Source of the DNA: Acidobacteriota bacterium
Lineage (GTDB): Bacteria > Acidobacteriota > Terriglobia > Terriglobales > Acidobacteriaceae
Direction of reading: 5' to 3'
Assembly: GCA_021780075.1 (NCBI GenBank)
Contig: JAJXZL010000009.1
Span: 1 to 64,000 of the forward strand
Length of the DNA stretch: 64,000 nucleotides
How positions within the stretch are numbered: the first letter of the stretch is position 1; each line of letters starts with the position of its first letter. Positions 27,541 through 36,111 of this stretch are shown one piece after another. The notes under the pieces are model-generated. The model saw only the letters and a list, made by a program, of their open reading frames with translations. It was not told where the DNA came from and searched no databases. The translations under genes were made by a program, and so were the position numbers.

Positions 27541-28206
27541 TTATTCGAGATCGCCGGTTGCTGATGGCGGGGCTGGCATCAGGGCTGGTCCTTCGGAATA
27601 CATCACGCCGGACTCGCGTCCAGCCGCCTCGGCGCGCTTCCAGTCACGGAGGCCCAGCACGGCCAATGCCACCAGACCTGCATAAAGCAAGGCGGTGGGC
27701 CACAGGTCCTTGTAGAGATACTCGCCAATGTACACAAGGTCCACGACAATCCATAGCCACCAGTTCGCCGTGTGTTTGCGCGCCTGCCACCAACTGGCCA
27801 CAAGGCTGTAGCTCGCGAGAGCGGCGTCCAGATAAGGCAATGCGGCGTGCAGATGCTTAGCCAGCTCACCCAGCACAATGCTGCCTGCGGCGCCAGCGAC
27901 CACGGCAACCAGCAGGCTCGATGCCGTGAGCGGAACAATGCGCACCTCACCCTCTTCGCGCACACCTTGCCACCAGTGCCACCATCCGTAGAGCGTGAAG
28001 GCCAGAAAGAAAACCTGCAAGAGCGCATCGGAGAGTAGCTGGGCTCGATAAAAGACAACCAGATAAATCACGTCTGCGGCCAGCACTACCGGCCAGCAGA
28101 GCAGTGTGCGGCGCGTGGTGAGCCAGATGCCCAGCACTGTGGTAACGGTGCCGGCAATCTCCAGCCAATGCGCAGCAAAATAGTCGATGATGATCGTCCA
28201 GTTCAT
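27541..28206 (-). CDS. pnuC: PnuC-family transporter, likely thiamine transporter PnuT
   Basis: This 221-residue inner-membrane protein has seven hydrophobic segments and the family's Trp-rich stretches: EIAGTVTTVLGIWLTTRR, AFTLYGWWHWWQG and NWWLWIVVDLVYIGEYLYKD. PnuC proteins are facilitators that depend on a kinase to trap the vitamin inside. Its ATG overlaps the kinase stop by four bases, and the operon begins with a TPP riboswitch, so thiamine (PnuT type) is the likely substrate rather than nicotinamide riboside. The specificity is an inference from context. Confidence 0.88.
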   Translation of the reverse strand: MNWTIIIDYFAAHWLEIAGTVTTVLGIWLTTRRTLLCWPVVLAADVIYLVVFYRAQLLSDALLQVFFLAFTLYGWWHWWQGVREEGEVRIVPLTASSLLVAVVAGAAGSIVLGELAKHLHAALPYLDAALASYSLVASWWQARKHTANWWLWIVVDLVYIGEYLYKDLWPTALLYAGLVALAVLGLRDWKRAEAAGRESGVMYSEGPALMPAPPSATGDLE

Positions 28207-29390
28207 TGCTTCACTGTCCTCTGCGGTTGCCGCTCACGCGCCTCGGCCCAGCGGCGCAGCGCGTCCAGCAGTCTGCGTCCTCCGGCTCCACGAAACCACC
28301 GCGCATGTCCCAGCAGATAGTCGTCACTGGCGATCTTTGCTTTCTCCGGCGCATGCAGTGCGCCGAGGAAGTAGTCCGCCTCAGTGAGCGCAAACTCGGC
28401 ATGGCACAAGGCAGTCATGGGGGCCAGCGCAGCAGCCTCTTCAGGGCTGAGCGGGCGCACCTGTTCATACCCATCGAGCAGCGCAAACAGATGGTCGAAG
28501 TGTACAGGCGCATCTTCAGGATGCGCAGGGTTCTGTACCAGCGCGAGCCATTCGACAATGTTGCGCTCAATCGCCTGTGCCAGATCATGCACCGCGTTGG
28601 TTCGATCCGCGAGTCCCAAGTCGATGACCGCCATTGCCCTTGCATCATCACCCGCATCACTCCAGAAGAGATTCGACGCATGCAGGTCATTGTGCGTCCA
28701 CAGCGGAGCGAGTGCAGGCAGAAGGGGCTGAAGCTCTGCGTGAAACGGCGCAAGCAAGTCCAATGCAAGGGCGCAGTGCGTGCGCGTTACCGCATCTGCG
28801 GCAAGAGAAGGCCGTACGGCCAGATAGAGCGCCATTGCACCGGCAGGATCATCTGATGCAAAGATGGAGAAGCTAGCCACCAGCGGGCGCGGCTTGCGCG
28901 GCGGCGCGGCAAATCCGAGCGCGGCATGGTGCAGCAGTGCCAGTGCCTGGCCTGCGGAGTGTGCGTGCCTTGTCGAGCGAAACGGCGTCCACGAGAGCGC
29001 ATCTTCATAGAGGTCCACGCCCGCGGGCCTTTCGTGTACCTCGTAGGTCCACTCACCGATCTCTATCGCAGTCATGCCATTGCCAGAAGTGAAGACTCGC
29101 GGCACGGGTGCTCCGTGTGCGCGCAGGTGCTGCATGAAGCGATGCTCCTCGCTCAATCCTTCGGCGTCGCGCACCGAGCGGTGATGCCGCTTCACAAAGA
29201 CGGTGCCATTGCTCGTGGCTACAACACTTGCTGCCGAGAACGGGCGCGGGCTAGAGGACAGAAGCTCAACCGCCTGGCCATTGCCGGGAAACAACTCCAG
29301 CAGCGCGCGGACTTCATGCAGCGCGAGCGGCGGCCAGTCCGGCTCTACCAGCGTGCCATCCATCCCGTGCGCCTTGAATGCTGTGCTCAT
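28203..29390 (-). CDS. APH-family phosphotransferase, candidate thiamine-trapping kinase
   Basis: This 395-residue kinase-like protein has the aminoglycoside/choline kinase fold. The catalytic loop is LWTHNDLHASNLFW, with Asp as the base in HND, and the Mg-binding Asp is in AVIDLGLADR. An N-terminal nucleotide-binding part (TVFVKRHHR) carries the Lys. It lies between a TonB receptor and a PnuC-type transporter under a TPP riboswitch. E. coli thiamine kinase ThiK belongs to the same superfamily, so phosphorylating imported thiamine is a reasonable inference. ATG at 29390 is chosen; a GTG at 29423 is possible. Confidence 0.82.
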   Translation of the reverse strand: MSTAFKAHGMDGTLVEPDWPPLALHEVRALLELFPGNGQAVELLSSSPRPFSAASVVATSNGTVFVKRHHRSVRDAEGLSEEHRFMQHLRAHGAPVPRVFTSGNGMTAIEIGEWTYEVHERPAGVDLYEDALSWTPFRSTRHAHSAGQALALLHHAALGFAAPPRKPRPLVASFSIFASDDPAGAMALYLAVRPSLAADAVTRTHCALALDLLAPFHAELQPLLPALAPLWTHNDLHASNLFWSDAGDDARAMAVIDLGLADRTNAVHDLAQAIERNIVEWLALVQNPAHPEDAPVHFDHLFALLDGYEQVRPLSPEEAAALAPMTALCHAEFALTEADYFLGALHAPEKAKIASDDYLLGHARWFRGAGGRRLLDALRRWAEARERQPQRTVKQ

Positions 29391-29430
29391 GTCAGCCTGT
29401 TTTTCCCTTATTCTCTGCGGCACACAACAA

Positions 29431-31755
29431 CTAAAAAGTGTAATGTGCGGAGAGCCTCACCGTCGCGGGCGCACCCAAGTGGATGAATGTGTCACCGTAG
29501 CTTGCCCCGGTGTCCTTCCAGTAGCGCTGATTGAGGATGTTGTCGGCATAGAACCTGAGCGTGACGTGACCGCTTTCGCCTCCGGGTGTGTAGCGTGCGC
29601 CGAGATTGAACAGGTTATAGCTGGCAACGCTTACCAGGTCGTCGCGCGTGGCTTCCTTACGGCCCGTGTAGCTCCAGCCGGGCATCAGGTGCAGTCCGCG
29701 CATGTGCGGCAGCAGCATGTCAGCAGACATGGTCGTGTGCAGGCGCGGCACGTTGATTACCTGCTTGCCGTCAAATGCCGGCGTGCCGGTATTGCTCGAC
29801 TTCGCATCCATGGCCGTGGCAGACGCAGTCACTTGCAGCCAGCTAGCAGCCTTGCCCTGCGCATTCAGCTCGATGCCGTCGTGGGTTTCGTGTCCTGCGG
29901 ACTCAAAGCACAAATCTCCAGCATTCACGCTGCCGGAACAAAAAGCGTCGGCTGTCTGAATCACGCGCGGATAGAAGAATGGCTGGCGCATTCTGAAGAG
30001 TGCCGCAGTGAGCAGGATGGCGCGCTCGTACTTGACTCCGATCTCCGATTGCCGCGTGAAAAATGGCTCGAGAAACGCGTTTGAGTTGTCTACCCACCAG
30101 GGCGCCTGCGGTCCCAGCGAGAGCAGCACACCATAGTTGCCGTAGAACGTGATGTCCTTGATTGGTGTGTATGTGGCTCCATATTGCGGCAGCCAGAGAG
30201 AGCGCGGCTTTGTGTAGTTGAAGTCGCCTACGCGCACATAGCGGCCGCCTGCCACCAGCGCCACTCCACCGGGCAGGTGCATGCGATCCTGAATGATGCC
30301 CGAGGTCTGGTGGTTGAAGTCGGCAAGCGTTGCCGGACCCGCCTGCTGGTAAGGACTTTCGGGCGCGTAGGCGATGTTGGGCTGATTGATATTCTCCACG
30401 CCCAGCGCAGTGTAGACGATGGTTGGTGAAAGGTCCACAGAGCGGTGGAAGAGCGATCCGCCTCCTACTACGTCGTGCGACACCTTTCCGGTCTCAATGT
30501 GGCCCTGCAGCAGTGCTTCGCCGACGGCATTGATGCGCAGTTCGCCGGGGCTGCGGTAGTCGTAAATCTCATAGCTGCCGTCGGGGCAGAAGAAGTAATA
30601 AGGCGAGTTTGGGCATAACGAGTTGCCATTCGCATCCAGCGCGGCACCGTAGGGCCAGATGACGTTGTCATCGATGAGTGAGTGGCTGTAGGAGCCGCCG
30701 AAGCGAGCGCTCCAGTGTGCATTGAATGTGTGATTCAGCCGCGAGCCCGCATTGAACACGTCAAACGTGTTTGGTTTGGACCACGACTGGAAGCCGAGCA
30801 TTACAGAGGGGAAGACGCGCGCAGGGATCGTTGTGCCACCCAGTAGTTGATAACCGGCCTCGGATCGCTGCACGCGATGCTGAAATTCGAAATCGGCAAA
30901 GAGGTTGGTGTCGGGGCTGAGCCGAAATTCACTGTCCAGCGCGCCAACACCGCGCCAGCCGTCGGCGTGTTGCACATAGGTATGGATGTCTTCGCCGGCA
31001 ATGTTGAGGCGAACGCCGGGTTCGAATTTCGCGCTGAAGATGTGACCGATATCGAGCGCGGCATACGACGTTCCGCGGTGGTCCGTCGCCATATCGAAGG
31101 CCGGGCGCTGCGTTCTATTCGGCTCCTTGGTGACGTAGTCAATCAGGCCACCCGCGGAGGCCACACCGCTCTCCACGCCTGCAATACCCTTCACAAGTTC
31201 GACGCTCTGCTTGTTTTCAAGCGGCACATCCTGCTCGCCAGCGATCGTCATGCCGTTGATCTGCAGCGCGGTGGCCAAGTCGAGGGGAAAGCCACGAATC
31301 TCAAAGTCGCCGTAGTAGCCGACCGGCGCGTAGTCTTCGCCCACTGAGGCATCATTCTTCACCACGTCGGAGAGCACGCGCGCCATCTGGTCATTGAGCA
31401 CGGCACGGCTGATCGCGGTGATGGACAAGGGCGTTTCCTTCAGCAATGTGCCATCCAGATTGCCTGCCGTCACGGCGCTGGTGAGATAGTCGTCTTTCAC
31501 TTCGCCGCGCACCACAACAGTTGTTGTTACGGGTGCCGGCTTCTGCGCGGGCGTGGCAGACTTTGTTTCGGCTGATTGCGTCGCATTCGCAGGTGCCTGA
31601 GGCTGGCTCTGGGGAAAGGCGCGCAGAGGGATGGCCAGACCGCAAAGCAGGACTAGCCCCATCATGAGCCAACCGCGCGCGGGGCGGGATCGACCGATGT
31701 GCAATCGTGATGAACGAGGGATACGTGTGGTGAAGGCGGCTGCGTGCTCTGACAT
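29431..31755 (-). CDS. TonB-dependent outer-membrane receptor, probable thiamine uptake
   Basis: This protein of about 774 residues has an N-terminal hydrophobic segment ending around PLRAFPQSQ, a Pro/Ala/Thr-rich linker, a plug domain (LKETPLSITAISRAVL, VELVKGIAGVESGVASAGG) and a 22-strand-type barrel ending in Phe (RLSAHYTF). The plug resembles siderophore receptors. The start at 31755 has AAGGGGAA just upstream; ATG at 31779 is the alternative. The TPP riboswitch 75-150 bases upstream and the kinase and PnuC genes downstream point to thiamine or a derivative as ligand, as with thiamine-regulated outer-membrane receptors described in Bacteroidetes. Confidence 0.9.
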   Translation of the reverse strand: MSEHAAAFTTRIPRSSRLHIGRSRPARGWLMMGLVLLCGLAIPLRAFPQSQPQAPANATQSAETKSATPAQKPAPVTTTVVVRGEVKDDYLTSAVTAGNLDGTLLKETPLSITAISRAVLNDQMARVLSDVVKNDASVGEDYAPVGYYGDFEIRGFPLDLATALQINGMTIAGEQDVPLENKQSVELVKGIAGVESGVASAGGLIDYVTKEPNRTQRPAFDMATDHRGTSYAALDIGHIFSAKFEPGVRLNIAGEDIHTYVQHADGWRGVGALDSEFRLSPDTNLFADFEFQHRVQRSEAGYQLLGGTTIPARVFPSVMLGFQSWSKPNTFDVFNAGSRLNHTFNAHWSARFGGSYSHSLIDDNVIWPYGAALDANGNSLCPNSPYYFFCPDGSYEIYDYRSPGELRINAVGEALLQGHIETGKVSHDVVGGGSLFHRSVDLSPTIVYTALGVENINQPNIAYAPESPYQQAGPATLADFNHQTSGIIQDRMHLPGGVALVAGGRYVRVGDFNYTKPRSLWLPQYGATYTPIKDITFYGNYGVLLSLGPQAPWWVDNSNAFLEPFFTRQSEIGVKYERAILLTAALFRMRQPFFYPRVIQTADAFCSGSVNAGDLCFESAGHETHDGIELNAQGKAASWLQVTASATAMDAKSSNTGTPAFDGKQVINVPRLHTTMSADMLLPHMRGLHLMPGWSYTGRKEATRDDLVSVASYNLFNLGARYTPGGESGHVTLRFYADNILNQRYWKDTGASYGDTFIHLGAPATVRLSAHYTF

Positions 31756-31828
31756 GAATTCCCCTTGCTTCAACTTCATGAAACAGGAGAACTCGCGCGT
31801 CGATTGGAGAAGGCCGTTCGCTTCGGAA

Positions 31829-31902
31829 ACTTCCCACGCCGGTATTATCCGGATCGGGTTCGAGGGTATTTCTCAGCCCCACTTTGCGGAGCACCCCTGT
31901 TT
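31829..31902 (-). promoter_or_regulatory. TPP riboswitch (THI element)
   Basis: On the minus strand the conserved core is clear: GGGGTGC near the 5' side, GGCTGAGAAATACCC in the pyrimidine-sensing arm, and GAACCCGATCCGGATAATA followed by CCGGCG and GGGAAG in the pyrophosphate-sensing arm. Only a short segment separates it from the receptor's ribosome site, and no U-rich terminator is evident there, which suggests translational control. It would repress the operon when TPP is plentiful. Confidence 0.95.
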
Positions 31903-31972
31903 CAATACTTCAATTGAAGCATTGGCGGAGGGGAAAAGCAAATCAGATTGCCGCATAGCAGGACAGTCGAAA

Positions 31973-32016
31973 GCCTCATCCCTGCCGCTTTCAGAGCGGC
32001 GGGGATGGGGCTTTGC
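31973..32016 (-). terminator. Hairpin terminator after the CRTAC1 gene
   Basis: A 17-bp stem with two G-T pairs (31973-31989 with 31995-32011) and a 5-base loop lies past the stop of the CRTAC1 gene. Downstream on the minus strand only TTTCG follows, so the U-tract is weak. It would insulate the riboswitch operon from upstream transcription. Confidence 0.55.
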
Positions 32017-32063
32017 GTTCAACCGGCGCTTGTGAATCCAGGGCTTTGCCCGTTGGTGGCGCG

Positions 32064-33905
32064 CTACTTTCCGGAGCCTTCCTTGAGCGTTACGATGCGG
32101 TCAACGCCCGGCACGGTGAAATGCTCTACTTTGCCGCTGGGCCAGTGCACCTCGATGTCGTCCACTTTGGTTGCCTGCCCCAAGCCAAAGTGCGGGCGCG
32201 GGTCGTTGCTGGAGAGATAACTTCCGCCGCTCAGCACGTCTTCGCGCTGCTTCATGCCGTTGGCGGTGACATACACAGTGGATCCCACGGCATCGCGCGG
32301 GCTCTTCGGTCCACCTACCAGCTTCAGTTCGAGCCAGTTGTTCGTGTCCGTGCTCACGTCTTTCAACAGCACCGGATGGCCGTCCATGACGTTGATTACC
32401 GCGTCCAGCTTTCCGTTGTTGAACAGGTCGCCCACTGCCATGCCGCGTCCGGCAATCACCACCGCCAACCCGGTGCCCTCGACGGCGGGTACCGGCTCAA
32501 ACATCTTGCCGCCAATATTGTGGAAGAGCAGGGGGCGCTGTTTCCAGCTTGTTCCCCAGTTGTACTTGTCTGCCTCCGGGTACACATGCCCGTTGGACAT
32601 CAGCAGATCCTTCCAGCCATCGTTGTCGTAGTCCATGAAGGCGTCGCCAAAGCCCAGAAACGGCACGGTGAGCTCCCCGAGGCCGATGTGATAGCTTACG
32701 TCGGTCATGTTGGCGTCGCCCTCGTTGTGATAGAGCGGCTTGTAGCTGTCGGAGAAGGCGGTGTCAAAGACGTCGACCATGCCGTTGTTCTCATAGTCGC
32801 CGATGGCAATTCCCATGGATGCGGTTTCCTGCCCGGCTTCATTCACGGCAAAGCCTGAGGCGTAGCTTACGTCGTCGAAGGTGCCGTCACCCTTATTGAG
32901 ATACAGATAGTTGGGCGTGGAGTCGTTGCCTACCAGCAGGTCCGGCTTGCCGTCGTTGTTTACATCGGCAAACACCGCGCCCAGGCCGTAGTAGCCGGGC
33001 TTGTCTGCCACGCCGGCCTTCTCGCTGACATCGGTAAATGTTCCGTCGCCGTTGTTATGGAACAGGTGGTCCGGCTCGCCCTGCAGGCCGCGCGGCCCGC
33101 AGGCAACGGGTTCGCCGCGGAAGGTGCAGAATGCGTTCACGGTGCCGTTTTCTTCGCTCTTTGGCAGGTTATTGCGGTCGTAGTGCAAGTAGCCTGCTAC
33201 AAACAGATCCAGCCTGCCGTCGCCGTCGTAGTCGCCCCAGGTGACGCCGGTGGACCAGTTGCCCAGTGTTACGCCTGCTTTCTCAGCCACGTCAGTAAAT
33301 GTGCCGTCGTGATTATTGTGGTAGAGGCGATTCTTGCCCCAGTTTGACACGTAGATGTCCGGCCAGCCGTCGTTGTCATAGTCGCCGATGGCCACGCCAA
33401 AGCCCCAGCGGTCGTTGGTCACGCCGGCCTTGGCTGCCACGTCAGTAAATGTGCCGTCGTGGTTGTTGTGGAACAGAGCTGCGTGCGGAGGAGTCTCCTT
33501 GCCGTCCAGCGCATTGAAGGTCGAGCCGTTGACCACGTAAATGTCCAGCCAGCCGTCGTTGTCATAGTCGATGAGGCCCACTCCGGAGCCTTTGGTTTCG
33601 ACGATGTATTCCTTGGCCGGGCTGCCCATTTTGTGGGTCCAGTGGGTGAGGCCCGCCTTCTCTGAGTCGTCCTGAAAGACGATGGGCCCGCTCTTTACAA
33701 AGCCGCCGGCGGTGATGGGCCGGTGTTGCGCGTCAAGCTGGATGGGGTGCGGAGAACCGGCTGCAGGCGGAGTGTTTTCAGCGGGTTTTGCAGTTTGCAG
33801 CCCTGGGGGAAGGGCACCGGGAACTGCGGCTTGTGCCGACAGCAATACAGGAATTCCTGCCGCCATCAGTCCGCAGAGAGTGGTTACACGCAATGCCTCG
33901 AACAT
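32064..33905 (-). CDS. CRTAC1-family secreted FG-GAP repeat protein with ASPIC/UnbV domain
   Basis: This 613-residue exported protein has a signal-like N-terminus (LRVTTLCGLMAAGIPVLLSA). It carries at least six VCBS/FG-GAP calcium-binding repeats, for example DYDNDGWLDIYVVNGS, DYDNDGWPDIYVSNWG, DYDGDGRLDLFVAG and DVNNDGKPDLLVGND, which would form a beta-propeller. The C-terminal 65 residues match the ASPIC/UnbV domain (HFGLGQATKVDDIEVHWPSG). The family is common in Acidobacteriota and Planctomycetota, but its role is not settled. The start at 33905 lacks a good ribosome site; the frame is open to 34133, overlapping the divergent MFS gene. Confidence 0.85.
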   Translation of the reverse strand: MFEALRVTTLCGLMAAGIPVLLSAQAAVPGALPPGLQTAKPAENTPPAAGSPHPIQLDAQHRPITAGGFVKSGPIVFQDDSEKAGLTHWTHKMGSPAKEYIVETKGSGVGLIDYDNDGWLDIYVVNGSTFNALDGKETPPHAALFHNNHDGTFTDVAAKAGVTNDRWGFGVAIGDYDNDGWPDIYVSNWGKNRLYHNNHDGTFTDVAEKAGVTLGNWSTGVTWGDYDGDGRLDLFVAGYLHYDRNNLPKSEENGTVNAFCTFRGEPVACGPRGLQGEPDHLFHNNGDGTFTDVSEKAGVADKPGYYGLGAVFADVNNDGKPDLLVGNDSTPNYLYLNKGDGTFDDVSYASGFAVNEAGQETASMGIAIGDYENNGMVDVFDTAFSDSYKPLYHNEGDANMTDVSYHIGLGELTVPFLGFGDAFMDYDNDGWKDLLMSNGHVYPEADKYNWGTSWKQRPLLFHNIGGKMFEPVPAVEGTGLAVVIAGRGMAVGDLFNNGKLDAVINVMDGHPVLLKDVSTDTNNWLELKLVGGPKSPRDAVGSTVYVTANGMKQREDVLSGGSYLSSNDPRPHFGLGQATKVDDIEVHWPSGKVEHFTVPGVDRIVTLKEGSGK

Positions 33906-34095
33906 GGCTGTCAGTATACGAGGTGAGACGGTGCCCGGTATCGCCCGAAGGGTCGATTGATTTTCACCTTCCGCGCAGGCCCGCGGCCCCGGGCAGGGCT
34001 TGGATGGGCATCCCCGATTGGCCGCTGTTGATGCGATAAATTTTCCGACGCCGTTTTCGGCTTTGGCGTGCCAGGAGATATAACCTAGGCAGTAC

Positions 34096-35418
34096 ATGGA
34101 TTCCCCTTCCCCAACGCCGCAACGGCGCGGCATGGAGGCATTTGCTTCCCGCGACTTCAGGCGATATCAACTTGCGCGCAGCGCCGTGATTCTGGGTGCT
34201 GAGGCGCAGGCGGTGGCTGTTGCGTGGCAGGTTTACTCCATCACTCACCGCGCGCTTGATCTGGGCTATACAGGGCTGGCGCTGTTTCTGCCGGGCTTGC
34301 TGTTTCTGTTGCCCGCAGGCCACGTTGCCGACCGCTTCGACCGGCGGCACGTGATTCTGCTGTGTTACGGGTTGCAGGTGTTCTGCACGCTGGCTCTGGT
34401 TGAGTTTGCGCGTATCGGCATGCATCGCTTGTTTCCGATTTACGCGGTGCTGTTCCTGGTGGGCACCGGCCGCGCCTTTTCAGGGCCGGCCAGTTCGGCA
34501 CTGATTCCTCACCTGGTGCCTGAGCAGCATTTTGTGAATGCCGTGACCTGGGGCGGAGCCATTTTTCAATTCGCGAATATCACCGGGCCAGCGCTGGGCG
34601 GGTTGCTGTTTACGTTTCCTCTGGCGAACCTGTTGCCGGGAACGGAGCTGGCAGGCCCCGGTATTGTGTATTGCTTCACGCTGGTCACGCTTGTCTGGTT
34701 CCTGGTGCTGGTGAGCAGCCTGCACGCTCGGCCAGGGCGCATGGAGCACCAGGCGGCCTCGCTGCAGGTACTTCTGGCCGGCTTCCAGTATGTCCGTCGC
34801 TCGTCGCTGCTGCTGGGTTCGTTTTCGCTGGATCTGTTTGTGGTGCTGCTGGGCGGGTCCGTGGCGCTGATGCCGATCTTCGCCAACGAAATTCTGCACA
34901 TTGGTCCGCGCGGGCTGGGCATGCTGCGGGCGGCTCCTGCCATGGGAGCGCTGGCCATGTCCCTGCTGATGGCGCGTTTCCCCATTAGCCGCAAGGCTGG
35001 CAAGCGCCTGTTTATCTGCGTGGGAATCTATGGCGCGGCGATTGTGATTTTTGGCCTGTCGCGCAATTTGTGGCTCTCGCTGGCTGCGCTGGCCTTGAGC
35101 GGCGCGGCCGACATGATCAGCGTGATTATCCGTGGCTCACTGCTGCAACTGGCCACTCCGCCGCAGATGCGCGGGCGCGTGAGCGCAGTCAACTCTCTGT
35201 TTATCGGCGCTTCCAATGAGTTCGGTGAGTTTGAGAGCGGGCTCACCGCGCAGTGGTGGGGTGCGGTACGCGCCACGCTTGTGGGCGGGATTGGCGCACT
35301 GGTCGTTGCGGGGACGTGGGCGATGCTCTTCCCCGGCTTGCGCAGTGCAGACGAGCTGACTGCAGAGGCACTGAGGCCGCGCGTGGCCGAGCCGCAGGAA
35401 GCACGGACCAGGTGTTAG
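34096..35418 (+). CDS. MFS exporter, EntS-like (DHA3 type)
   Basis: This 440-residue inner-membrane protein has about twelve hydrophobic helices. The MFS loop 2-3 motif appears as GHVADRFDRRHVILLCY. The N-terminus FASRDFRRYQLARSAVILG and the segment GRAFSGPASSALIPHLV are typical of the enterobactin exporter EntS and macrolide-type DHA3 transporters. It should be a proton-driven exporter of an unknown small molecule. It diverges from the CRTAC1 gene and is followed 38 bases later by an ExbD-like gene on the same strand. Confidence 0.87.
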   Translation: MDSPSPTPQRRGMEAFASRDFRRYQLARSAVILGAEAQAVAVAWQVYSITHRALDLGYTGLALFLPGLLFLLPAGHVADRFDRRHVILLCYGLQVFCTLALVEFARIGMHRLFPIYAVLFLVGTGRAFSGPASSALIPHLVPEQHFVNAVTWGGAIFQFANITGPALGGLLFTFPLANLLPGTELAGPGIVYCFTLVTLVWFLVLVSSLHARPGRMEHQAASLQVLLAGFQYVRRSSLLLGSFSLDLFVVLLGGSVALMPIFANEILHIGPRGLGMLRAAPAMGALAMSLLMARFPISRKAGKRLFICVGIYGAAIVIFGLSRNLWLSLAALALSGAADMISVIIRGSLLQLATPPQMRGRVSAVNSLFIGASNEFGEFESGLTAQWWGAVRATLVGGIGALVVAGTWAMLFPGLRSADELTAEALRPRVAEPQEARTRC

Positions 35419-35456
35419 GCGGGAACAAAGCCGGGAACTCTGGTGTCCGTATAGAT

Positions 35457-36026
35457 ATGGACCTGAATCGCCTGCGGATGATAGTGGCTGCGTCGGTGGC
35501 GAGCCTGTTTGTGGTGCTAGTGCTGTGCGTGTTCGCCGTGCAGCATCCGCAGCCGTCCGAGGGGATTTGGGTGCCGATGATGCGGACGCGCGCGGTTCCG
35601 CTGAGAAACTGCTCGTTCAATGGGTTCACGATCCATGTACTAGCCGATGGGAAGTTGACTGGTGCGGATGCCGGTTTGAAGTTTACGGACGAATTGCTGG
35701 TTTCACGTGCTGCGCAAGCCCAGGACTACATATCAGATGACACCTTTTACGTAATTGCAGACCCAAGTGTCCCGTATGGCAGAGTGACCGATGTGCTAAG
35801 TGAGATTCAGCATGCGGCGCCGAGAGACCGTGTTGCGCTTGTGCCGCGCGAGGCACAGGTTGAGGGCGTTGAAAATTCCTCTGATCCACGTATCGATAAA
35901 TTGTGGGCAGATCGGTGCGTGTATGAGTGGGTTGGCAATCGCAGACCTGAGCGGCTCGTGCTGGAATCCATTCCTCTGCCGGGTGGCCGCTTGTCCGTGT
36001 GGAAGGCTATCTGGGGAAAGAACTAA
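35457..36026 (+). CDS. Membrane-anchored periplasmic protein, weakly ExbD/TolR-like
   Basis: This 189-residue protein has one N-terminal membrane helix (MIVAASVASLFVVLVLCVFA) and a periplasmic part. The stretch FYVIADPSVPYGRVTDVLSEI resembles the ExbD/TolR domain (IxADxxVPYGxVxxVxxxI), but the conserved Asp in the membrane helix of ExbD is absent and no ExbB gene is adjacent. The ATG at 35457 is chosen because the longer frame from 35253 runs through the MFS gene. Function is unknown; a role as an energy-coupling partner is unlikely without the Asp. Confidence 0.65.
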   Translation: MDLNRLRMIVAASVASLFVVLVLCVFAVQHPQPSEGIWVPMMRTRAVPLRNCSFNGFTIHVLADGKLTGADAGLKFTDELLVSRAAQAQDYISDDTFYVIADPSVPYGRVTDVLSEIQHAAPRDRVALVPREAQVEGVENSSDPRIDKLWADRCVYEWVGNRRPERLVLESIPLPGGRLSVWKAIWGKN

Positions 36027-36029
36027 CTG

Positions 36030-36083
36030 CAGGTCCTTCGACTGCGCTTGGCGCGATCGCGCCAAGCTTCGCTCAGGATGACA
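36030..36083. repeat. REP-like inverted repeat between convergent genes
   Basis: A 22-bp perfect palindrome (36046-36067, centre GCGATCGC) is flanked by GGTCCTTCGACTGCG and CGCTCAGGATGACA. The flanks resemble the dispersed CCTTCGACT...GCTCAGGATGACA elements found in many bacterial genomes. It lies between the ends of the ExbD-like gene and thyX and could fold as a hairpin terminator for either. Copy number elsewhere is unknown. Confidence 0.55.
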
Positions 36084-36111
36084 CATTTGGAAAAGTCTAG
36101 GACTGCTGAGT

